From NCBI GenBank assembly GCA_016717005.1, contig JADJUF010000007.1:378001-442000 (forward strand): a DNA stretch of 64,000 bases, read 5' to 3'. The stretch is from Myxococcales bacterium. GTDB taxonomy: Bacteria; Myxococcota_A; Polyangia; Haliangiales; Haliangiaceae. Positions 19,428 through 28,900 of this stretch are shown here, piece after piece. The notes beneath the pieces are model-generated. The model did no database searches. It saw only the letters and a program-made list of their open reading frames with translations, and was not told the DNA's origin. The position numbers and the translations under genes were made by a program. The first letter of the stretch is position 1. Each line of letters begins with the position of its first letter.

Positions 19428-22041
19428 GGGCCCCGTACACCTCGAGCACGCGGCCCGGCCGGACGGTGAAGGTCCGCACCTTGAGCACGAGGATGTCGGG
19501 CGCGTTGACCTGGGTGATGACCGTCGCGGGCACGCGGATCACAACGCCGTCGGGATCCGTGATCGACGCCTCGCCGTTCGTCGCGTCGTAGGTGCTGGTG
19601 TCGAGCACGACCTTGCCGGCCGGGGCGCTGGCGCTGCGGGGCAGGATCAGGTCGATGCCGGTCGGGCTGACCGCGACGGTGTCCATGGCGGCGTTGAGGC
19701 CGTTGGCGGCATCGACGTCGTTGCAGCGCGCGCCGCTGCCGTGGCAACCGAGTGGGCACATGTAGCCGTTCATGGTGATCGTCGTCGACGTGCCGGTGGC
19801 GCTGCCGTTGGGCACGACGTGCGAGACGAAGTTTCCGGTGGCGTCGCACTGAGAAAAGAGGCCCACCGCGCACGTGGCGCTCGACGGCACGCAGGCGTAG
19901 TGCGTGAACGTCGCCGTCACGGTCCGCGGGGCGCTGAGGCTGGCCAGGGTGCACGGGGTCGACGTGCAGTCGCCCGTGACCGACACCAGTCCGTCGAGCG
20001 TCGTCGCCGGGGTCGCGGTCACGGTCAGGTTCGAGCCGGCGTCGAAGAAGCGGGTGCAGGTGTTGGTCGAGCAGGTGAAGCCGCCGGGGTTGGCGGCGAT
20101 GGTGCCCATGCCACCGCTGGTGCTCGCCACCGTCAGCGTCAGCCGGTGCTGCAGGGTGAACGTCGACGTGACCGTCTTGTTCGCGGTCATCGTAAAGGAG
20201 CAGCCGCCGGTGCCGGTGCAGTCGCCGCTCCAGCCGCCGAAGATGATCTGCGAGCCCGCGGCCGTGGTGCCGGCGGTCTGGGTCAGCGTCACGCTGGTGC
20301 CGTCGAAGACCGCCACCGAGCACGTGCCGGCGCCGCCGGTGGCGCAGTTGATGCCGCTGCCGGTGACCGTGCCGGTGCCGGTGCCAGCGACCGAGACCGC
20401 GAGGGTGAACGAGCGCCGGAACTCGACCGTGACGGTCCGGGCCACGGTCATCGCCACCGTGCAGGTCCGCTGGCCCGCGGCGCACGCGCCGCCGGTCCCG
20501 GCCCAGCTGAACACCTCCCAGCCCGGGTCGGGCTCGGCGGTGAGCTGCACGCTGGTCCCGGCCGCGTACGGCTCGCTGCAGTCGGCGCCGCAGTTGATGC
20601 CGGCCGGCGCCGAGGTCACCGTGCCCGAGCCGGTGGTCGCGACGGTCAGCGTGAACAGCTGCCGGAAGGTCGCGCTGACCGCGGTCATGGCAGCCGCGAT
20701 CGGCAGCGAGCACACGGTCGACGGTCCCGACGACGCGCACGCGCCGCCCCAGGTCTCGAACTGCCAGCTCGGATCGCCGGTCGCGGTCAGGGTCACCGGC
20801 GTGGTCGCGAACGAGCTGGCGCACGTCGCGCCGCACATCAGGCCGGCCGGCGTCGACGTGACCGTGCCGTTGCCGGTCCGAGTGATCGTCACGCTGCCGG
20901 TGCCGACGCCGGTGGCGCCCACCGCCTGGGCCGCACCGCTGGCCGTGTCGCGCACGGTGATGGTCGCCGGCTGGGTGCCGATCGCCGCCGGGTTGAAGCG
21001 CACCTGGACGTCGCAAGATGCACCCGCGTTGAGGCGGTTGCCGTCGCAGCCGTCGAGCGGCAGCGTGTAGCTGGGGTTGCCGCCGCCGGTCACCGCCACC
21101 GCCAGCAGGCCAGTCTGGGCGCCGCCACCGTTGCGGATGCGGATGGTCTGCGTCGCCGATGTGGCGCCGCTGCCGAGCGCGCGCATGCCGAAATCCAGCG
21201 GCCCGCCGCCGGTCGGCAGCTCGACCATCAGATCGCCGGGCGACAGCGCGTCGCCGGCGAGCGTGATCGAGTGCATGCCGCCGGGGTTGGCGGTCGCGGT
21301 CACCGTCGCCATGCGCATCGCGCCCGCGGCGCCGGGCGTGAACCGGACGTCGATCGTGCACGTCCCCTGCTGACCGAGCGTGGCGCCCTGGCAGTCGCCG
21401 CTCGCGGCCGCCACGATCACGAACTCCGCTTGCGCCGCGCCGCTCTTGGTCACCGCCAGCGGTCCGGTCGACTGCTCGCCGTCGTTGCGGATCGTGAACG
21501 TGTGCACGGTCGAGCTCTGCCCGACCACCACGCCGCCGAAGCTCTCGCTCGAGGTCAGCGAGGTCAGCTGCGCCGTCGTGAGCGCGTTGCCGGTCAGCGG
21601 CACCGCGACCGAGTCGCCTGGGGTCGCGCCGATCACCAGCGACGCTGACGCCGACCGATCCGCCGTCGGGCGGTAGCGAACCTGGGCCGTGCACGAGGCA
21701 CCGCCCGCCAACGTCCGCGTCGCGCAGTCGCTGCTGTCGCCGGTCGGCACGATCTCGAACTCACCGACGTCGGCCCCGGTCAGGGTGAGCCCAACCTCAC
21801 CGGTGATCTCATCGCCGGCGTTCCGGACGCTGACCTGGAACATCGCCGACACCCCGCCGATGACCACGCCGCCAAAATCGTGGAGGTCCTGCGGCGCCTC
21901 GAGCCGCGCCGGTCCCGGCGGCCCATCGATCACCGGCGCGTCGACGGCGGCGTCGACCTCGTCCACGTCCGCAGGCTTCGCAAACTGGCAGGCCGAGGCC
22001 GCGATCACAACGCTGCACGTCAGCACGCAAAGTCGCGTCAT
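18652..22041 (-). CDS. Giant Cys-rich surface lipoprotein, single-module paralogue
   Basis: This 1129-residue protein starts at ATG 22041. The signal peptide ends in the lipobox ASAC, then QFAKPADVDEVDAAVDAP. Two to three Ig-like 'choice-of-anchor D' type repeats follow (LHDFGGVVIG, DSFGGVVVG-like, LDFGMRALGSG; residues ~50-380). The GTVTSTPAG, CGATC and TLTATGDPSWQFETWGG repeats (InlB/Flg_new-like) run to about residue 710. The C-terminal ~415 residues hold a Cys-rich strip (YACVPSSATC), a beta-helix-like part and a Gly-rich region. It has one copy of the ~450-residue module that its downstream paralogue has four times. Three one-base gaps relative to the paralogue around 19183-19240 alter a ~13-residue stretch but restore the frame. 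Confidence 0.7.
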   Translation of the reverse strand: MTRLCVLTCSVVIAASACQFAKPADVDEVDAAVDAPVIDGPPGPARLEAPQDLHDFGGVVIGGVSAMFQVSVRNAGDEITGEVGLTLTGADVGEFEIVPTGDSSDCATRTLAGGASCTAQVRYRPTADRSASASLVIGATPGDSVAVPLTGNALTTAQLTSLTSSESFGGVVVGQSSTVHTFTIRNDGEQSTGPLAVTKSGAAQAEFVIVAAASGDCQGATLGQQGTCTIDVRFTPGAAGAMRMATVTATANPGGMHSITLAGDALSPGDLMVELPTGGGPLDFGMRALGSGATSATQTIRIRNGGGAQTGLLAVAVTGGGNPSYTLPLDGCDGNRLNAGASCDVQVRFNPAAIGTQPATITVRDTASGAAQAVGATGVGTGSVTITRTGNGTVTSTPAGLMCGATCASSFATTPVTLTATGDPSWQFETWGGACASSGPSTVCSLPIAAAMTAVSATFRQLFTLTVATTGSGTVTSAPAGINCGADCSEPYAAGTSVQLTAEPDPGWEVFSWAGTGGACAAGQRTCTVAMTVARTVTVEFRRSFTLAVSVAGTGTGTVTGSGINCATGGAGTCSVAVFDGTSVTLTQTAGTTAAGSQIIFGGWSGDCTGTGGCSFTMTANKTVTSTFTLQHRLTLTVASTSGGMGTIAANPGGFTCSTNTCTRFFDAGSNLTVTATPATTLDGLVSVTGDCTSTPCTLASLSAPRTVTATFTHYACVPSSATCAVGLFSQCDATGNFVSHVVPNGSATGTSTTITMNGYMCPLGCHGSGARCNDVDAANGLNAAMDTVAVSPTGIDLILPRSASAPAGKVVLDTSTYDATNGEASITDPDGVVIRVPATVITQVNAPDILVLKVRTFTVRPGRVLEVYGARALAVASHFDVYIGGTLDGSGESLNFAGHAGPGGRNGLSMCSGSFGTGGASGGGGWSSGGMGSGGTLGDRVAHPLCHQWRLRRGYNDGTVGAGGGGIQLASRTRVAIGAAGVVNVSGAGGGVLDFLGYLTTGGGGGGAVLVQTPVLSLTSGAVVAGRGGSGAAANGASSVGAIGIEGPITGSTAAPSVMCTGCLTSGSGGYEGFGSGGSSATGAAPAYGGGGGGCGAFRLMNASGIFTPPAGALKLLVPSGVSALGVR

Positions 22042-22047
22042 AGGTCC

Positions 22048-22068
22048 ATCCTATTACAGGACTAGGAT
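22048..22068 (-). promoter_or_regulatory. Dyad ATCCTA-N9-TAGGAT overlapping the ribosome-binding site
   Basis: Upstream of the ATG at 22041 (minus strand) the leader reads ATCCTA, nine bases, TAGGAT, GGACCT, ATG. The second arm contains the AGGA expected to act as Shine-Dalgarno. A stem-loop here could hide it, or the dyad could be a protein operator. It sits in an AT-richer island. Inferred from sequence only. Confidence 0.35.
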
Positions 22069-22134
22069 CCAGAGCGCGAGGTTTCGTCGCAGAATTCGTC
22101 CGAAGGCACCAGACGGTGCCCAACCAGGCAGCTG

Positions 22135-22908
22135 TCACCGAACGTCGAGCGCCGAGACCCCGCTGGGTACAAGCAACTTGAGCGCGCCCGCCGGTGGCGT
22201 GAAGATGCCGGACGCGTTCATCAGACGGAAGGCGCCACATCCGCCTCCCCCCCCGCCGTACGCCGGGGCCGCACCCGTCGCAGACGATCCTCCGCTGCCA
22301 AAGCCCTCGTAGCCTCCACTGCCGCTGGTCAGGCAACCAGTGCACATCACGGAGGGGCGGCGGTAGATCCAGTGATCGGTCCCTCGATCCCGATCGCACC
22401 AACCGAACTTGCTCCGTTCGCGGCAGCACCGCTTCCACCTCGACCCGCGACAACAGCACCGCTCGTCAGTGAGAGCACGGGTCTGCACAAGGACCGCACC
22501 GCCACCACCGCCACCCGTTGTGAGGTACCCGAGGAAATCGAGCACGCCCCCCCCTGCACCACTCACATTCACGACCCCGGCCGCGCCGATCGCCACGCGG
22601 GTCCGCGACGCCAGCTGAATGCCCCCGCCACCTGCGCCAACAGTGCCGTCGTTGTAGCCCCCGTCGCAACCGCCACTGAGCGGCACAAAGGATGCGCCAC
22701 GCGATCCCCCGAGCGTCCCGCCGGACCCCATCCCTCCTGAGCTCCAGCCACCACCACCACTCGCCCCGCCGGTGCCAAAGGAGCCGCTGCACATCGAGAG
22801 CCCATTGCGCCCTCCGGGCCCGGCATGTCCCGCAAAGTTCAGGCTCTCGCCCGAGCCATCCAGCGTCCCGCCGATGTACACGTCGAAGTGCGACGCGACC
22901 GCGAGCGC
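22135..22908. repeat. Near-identical tract shared with 18652-19427
   Basis: This is the second copy of the shared 3' tract. It differs from the first by one- or two-base gaps near 22355 and 22481 and keeps the bases that the other copy lacks around 19183-19240. Confidence 0.8.
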
Positions 22909-25900
22909 CCGCGCGCCGTACACCTCGAGCACACGGCCCGGGCGCACGGTAAACGACCGCACCTTCAGGACCAGGATATCGGGCGCGTTCGTCTGCGTGA
23001 TGATCGTCGCCGGCACGCGGATCACGACGCCGTCGGGATCGGTGATCGACGCCTCGCCGTTGGTCGCGTCGTAGGTGCTGGTGTTGAGCACGACCTTGCC
23101 GGCCGGCGCGCTCGCGCTTCGCGGCAAGATCAGGTCAATGCCGGCAGGGCTGACGGCGACCGTGTCCATGGCGGCGTTGAGGCCGTTGGCGGCGTCGACG
23201 TCGTTGCAGCGCGTGCCACTCGCGTGGCAGCCGAGCGGGCAGCTGTAGTTGTTCATGGTGATCGTCGTCGAGGTGCCGGTGGCGCTGCCGTTGGGCACGA
23301 CGTGCGAGACGAAGCTCCCGGTGGCGTCGCACTGCGAGAACTGACCGAGGCTGCACGTCGCGCTCGACGGCACGCACGCGAAGTGTGTGAACGTCGTCGT
23401 CACGGTCCGCGGGGCGCTGAGGCTGGCCAGCGTGCAGGGCGTCGCGCTGCAATCGCCGACGACCGACTGGACCCCGTCGAGCATGGTCGCGCCGACGGCG
23501 GTTACCGTGTAGGTCACGCCAGCGTCGACGAACGGGGTGCACGTCACCGTGGTCAAGGTCGCGCTGGTCGTGCAGGTGAGGCCGCCGGGGTTGACCGTGA
23601 TCGTACCCATGCCGGTGCCCGAGCGCGTGGCGTTGAGGGTCAGCCGGTGCTGCAGCGTGAACGTCGAGGTCACGGTCTTGTTCGCGGTCATCGTGAACGT
23701 GCAGCCCCCCGTGCCGGTACAGGCGCCGGCCCATCCGCCGAACACGTGCTGCGAGCCAGTCCCGGCGGTGCCGGGCGCCTGGCTCAGCGTCGCGCTGGCG
23801 CCCTGGAACAACACGACCGAGCAGGTGCCGGTGGCGCCGCTGCCGCAGTTGATGCCACTGCCAGTGACCGTGCCGGTGCCGGTACCGCTGACCGTCACCG
23901 CCAGCGTGAACTGCTGGCGGAACTCGACCGTCACGTTGCGGGCGAGCGTCATCGGGAACGTGCACGTCCGTTGGCCGGCCGCGCACACCGTGCCGGTGCC
24001 CGTCCAGCTGAACACCTCGTACCCGGACCCCGGCTCGGCGGTGAGCGTCACCGAGGTGCCGACCACGTACGCCTCGCTGCAGTCCGCGCCGCAGCTGATG
24101 CCGGCGGGCGCCGAGCTCACGGTGCCGGCGCCGGTGGTGGCGACGGTCAGCGTGAAGAGCTGGCGGAAGGTCGCGCCGACCGAGGTCGAGGCCGCGGTCA
24201 GCGGTAGCGCGCACGTCGTCGCGGCGCCGGCGGCGGCGCAGGCGCCGGTCCAGGTCTCGAACACCCAGCCCGGGTCGGCGGTGGCGGACAGCGAGACCGG
24301 CGTGGTCGCGAACGCCGCGGTCTGGGCGCCGCAGCTGGTGCCGCACGACAGGCCGGCCGGCGTCGAGGTGACGGTGCCGCTGCCGGTCTTGGTCACGGTG
24401 ACGCTGCCGCTGCCGGCGCCGATGACGTTGACGCCGCGGGCGGTGCCGCTGCCGGTGTCGCGCACCGTGACGATCGCGGCCAGCGCGCCGACCGCCGCCG
24501 GCGTGAGCCGTGCGGTGATCGTGCAGGAGGCGCCGGCCGCCAGCGTGGTGCCGATGCAGCCGTCGGTGACCGTGGTGAAGCTGGCCGCGCCGGCGCCGGT
24601 GCCCGTCACCGCGAGGACGCCGGTGGTGCTGCCGCCGCTGTTGCGGATCGTGATGGCCTGGGTCGGCGACGCGGTGCCGAACGTCACCGTGCCGAAGTCG
24701 AGCGTGCCGCTGGCCGGCGTCACCACCGCCAGGTCGCCGGCGGTCGGCTGGAAGGTGGCGGTCACGGTCCGCGCCGCGTCCATCGTCAGCGAGCACGGCG
24801 ACGCCGCGCAGTCACCGCTGACGCTCTGGAGCACGTCGGCGCTGGTGGCCGGCGCCGCGGTCACGGTCAAGGTCGTGCCGGCGGGGTAGTACTGGGGGCA
24901 GCTGCCGCTGGTGCACACGAACCCGCCGGGATCGGCCGTGAGCGAGCCGGCCGCGCCGCCGATGCTCTGGACCACCTGGGTCAGCTGGTACTCGCGCGTG
25001 AACGTCGACGTGACGCTCCGCGCCGCGGTCATCGTGAAGGTGCAGGTCGTGGCCGTGCCGGCGCAGTCGCCGCCCCAGCCGGCGAACACGTTGCGCTGGC
25101 CGGTCGCGGGCGCGCCGATGGTCGCGGTCAGCGTGACGCTGGCGCCGTCGAAGACGCTGACGGCGCAGGTGCCCGCGCCGCCGCTGGCGCAGCTGATCCC
25201 GCTGCCGGCGACGGACCCGGTGCCGTTGCCGGTGACCGAGACGCCCAGCGGCCGCAGCAGCCGGAACTCGACGGTCGCCGCCCGCGCCTGGCTCATCGCC
25301 ACGGTGCAGGTGCGCTGGTACGCGGTGCAGGTCGCGCCGGTGCCGGTCCACGCGAACACCTCGTACCCGGGCCCGGGCTCGGCGGTGAGCGTCACCGACG
25401 TGCCGACCACGTACGCCTCGCTGCAGTCGGCGCCGCAGGTGATGCCGGTCGGCGCCGAGGTCACGGTGCCCGAGCCGGACACCGTCACCGTCAGCGTGAA
25501 GAGCTGCCGGAACGTCGCCGTGACCGCGGTCGACGCGGACGTCAGGGCCAGCGCGCAGGTCGGCGCGCTCCCGGCCGACGCGCACGCGCCGCCCCAGCTG
25601 TCGAACACCCAGCCGGGGTCGGCGGTCGCGGTCAGGGTCACCGGCGGCGCCGAGAACGACGCGGTGCAGGTCGTGCCGCACGACAGGCCCGCCGGCGCCG
25701 AGGTGACCGAGCCGTTGCCGGTCCGGCTCACGGTGACGCGGCCGGTGCCGACGCCGGTGACGGTCACGCCCTGGGCCGCGCCGCTGACCGTGTCGCGCAC
25801 GGTCGTCGTCGCCGCCAGGCTGCCGACGGTGGTCGGGTTGAAGCGCACGGTCACGTCGCAGGTCGCGCCGGCCGCGAGCATCAGCCCGGCGCAGCCGTCG

Positions 25901-28900
25901 AGCACGGTCGTGAAGCTCGCGCTGCCGCCGCCGGTGACCGTCACGCCCAGCGCGCCGGTGGCGCTGCCGCCGCTGTTGCGGATGCGGATCGTCTGCGTCG
26001 GCGACGACGGGCCGCTGCCGACCTCGCGCGCGCCGAAGTCGAGGGTGCCGCCGCCGAGCGGCACGGCCACCTCGAGGCTGCCCGGCGCGGGCAGGAACGC
26101 CGCCGTGACCGCCTTGGGCGCGTCGACGCCGAGCGTGCACGGCGACGCGGTGCAGTCGCCGGTCACGCCCTGGAGCACGTCGAGGCCGGTGGCCGGCGTG
26201 GCGGTCACCGTCAGGAGCGTGCCCTGATCGAAGAACCGCTGGCAGCTGCCGGCGCCGCAGGTGAACGCGCCCGGGTTCGCGGTCAGCGCGCCCATCGCGC
26301 CACCGATGCTGTTGATCGCGAGCGTCAACCGGTGCTGGCGCGTGAACGTGGCCGCGATCGAGCGCGCGGCGCTGACGGTCAGCGTGCACGACGCGCCGGT
26401 GCCGGCCGAGGCGCAGTCGCCGCCCCAGCCGTTGAACAGGTTCTGCGAGCCGCTGGCCGCGCTCGCCGCGGCCTGGGTGAGCGTGATGCTGGCGCCGCTG
26501 ATCACCTGGATCGCGCAGGTGCCGACGCTGCCGCTGGCGCAGCTCAGGCCGCCGCCGGTGACCGTGCCGGCGCCGCTGCCGCCGACGGTGACCGCGACGG
26601 TGTAGAGCGGTCGGAACTCGATCGCGACGGCCCGGGCCTGGGTCATCGCGACGGTGCAGGCCCGCTGGGCCGGCGCGCACGCGGCGCCGGTCCAGCTCGC
26701 CACCTCCCAGCCCGGATCGGGCTCGGCGGTCAGCACCACCGACGTACCGACCACGTAGCTCTCGACGCAGTCGGCGCCGCAGGTGATGCCGACCGGCGCC
26801 GAGGTCACGCCGCCGCTGCCGGTCCGCATCACGGTCAGCGTGTACAGCGGCCGGAACGTCGCCCCGACGTTGGTCGTCGCCGAGCCGAGCGGCAGCGCGC
26901 ACGTGGTCGCGGTGCCGGCGGCGGCGCACGCCCCGCTCCAGGCGTCGAACACCCAGCCGGGATCCGGGGCCGCGGACAGGACCAGCGGCGTGGTCGCGAA
27001 CGACGCCGTGCAGGTGGCGCCGCACGCCAGGCCGGCCGGCGTCGAGGTGACCGTGCCGCTGCCCGTCCGGGTGACGACCACCGTGCCGGTGCCGGTGCCG
27101 CCGACGTTCACGCCGCGGGCCGCGCCGCTGACGCTGTCGCGCACCGTGATCACCGCGGCCAGGGCCCCGACCGCGGTCGGGTTGAAGCGCACGGCGACGT
27201 CGCAGGTCAGGCCCGCGCCCAGGGCGACGCCGCCGCAGGTGTCGCTCGGCGCGGTGAAGCTCGACGCGCCGCCACCGCTGATCGACACCGCCAGCGCGCC
27301 GGTCGCGCTGCCGCCGCTGTTGCGGATGCGCACGGTCTGGGTCGCCGAGGCCGCGCCGCTCGCGACGTCGCGCGCGCCGAAGTCGAGGCTGCCGCTGGCC
27401 GGCAGCGCGACCTCCAGATCGCCGGGCGCCGGCAGGAACGACGCGGTCACGGTCCTGGGCCCGTCGAGGTTGGCCAGCGTGCACGGCGTCGCCGAGCAGT
27501 CGCCCGCGACCGACTGCAGCACGTCGAGGCCGGTCGCCGGCGTCGCGCTGATCGTCACCGTGGTGCCGGCGTCGAAGAACCGCTGGCAGGTGCCGCTGGT
27601 GCACAGCACGCCGCCGGGGTTGGCCAGGATCGTGCCCTGCGCGCCGCCGACGCTGTTGATCGTCAGGGTCAGCCGGTGCTGCAGCGTGAACGTGGCCGCG
27701 ACCGATCGCGCCGCGGTCATCGTGAACGTGCACGCGGTCGCGGTGCCGGCGCTCGCGCAGTCACCGCCCCAGCCACCGAACACCTGCTGCGAGCCGCTCG
27801 CGGCCGAGCCGAGCACGCGGTTGAGCGTGACGCTGGTGCCGTCGATGACCGGGATCGTGCACACGCCGGTGCCCGGGCTCGCGCACGCGATCCCGCCGCC
27901 GGTCACCGAGCCGGCGCCCGAGCCGCTGGTCGTCACGGTCAGCGTGTACAGCGGCCGGAACTCGACCGCGACCGTGCGCGCCTGGGTCATCGACGTGGCG
28001 CAGGTCCGCTGGCCCGCGCTGCACGCGACCCCGGCGCCGGTCCAGCTCGCCACCTCCCAGCCCGGGGCCGGCTCGGCGGTGAGCACGACGTTGGTGCCGA
28101 TCGCGAACGGCTCGGCGCAGTCGGTGCCGGCGGCGCCACAGCTGACGCCGAACGGGCTCGAGATCACGCCGCCCATGCCGGCGGTGGTCACGGTCAGCGT
28201 GAACAGCTGCCGGAACGTCGCGCTGACCGACGTCATCGCCAGCGCGATCGGCAGCGCGCAGACGCTCGCGGTGCCGGCCGACGCGCACGCCCCGCCCCAG
28301 CGCTCGAACTGCCAGCTCGGATCGGCGGTCGCGGTCAGGGTCACGGGCGTGGTCGCGAACGACGCCGCCTGGGTCGCGCAGCCCGCGCCGCACATGAGCC
28401 CGGTCGGCGCCGACGCGATGACGCCGCCGCCGGTCTTGGTGACCGTGACCGTGCCGGTGCCGACGCCGGTGAGGTTGACGGCCTGGGTCGCGCCGCTGGC
28501 GTTGTCGCGGATCGTGACCGTGGCCGGCTGCGCGCCGATCGCCGCCGGGTTGAAGCGCACCTGGATGTCGCAGGCCGCGCCCGCGCCGAGCGGGTTGCCG
28601 TTGCAGCCGTCGAGGGCCGCGACGTAGCTGGCGTTGCCGCCGCCGGTGATGGCCACGACCAGCGCGCCGGTCGCGACGCCGCCCTGGTTGCGGACGCGGA
28701 CGGTCTGGGTGGTCGAGGTCGTCCCCGTGCCCAGGTCGCGCGCGCCGAAATCGAGGGTGCCCCCGCCGGTCGGCTGCTCGATCGTCAGATCGCCGGGCGT
28801 CAGGGCGTCGCCGCTGAGCGCGATCGTGTGGGCGCCGCCGGGGGTGCCCGTGACCACGACCGTGGCCATGCGCTGGGCCGCGGGCGCCATCGGCGCGAAC

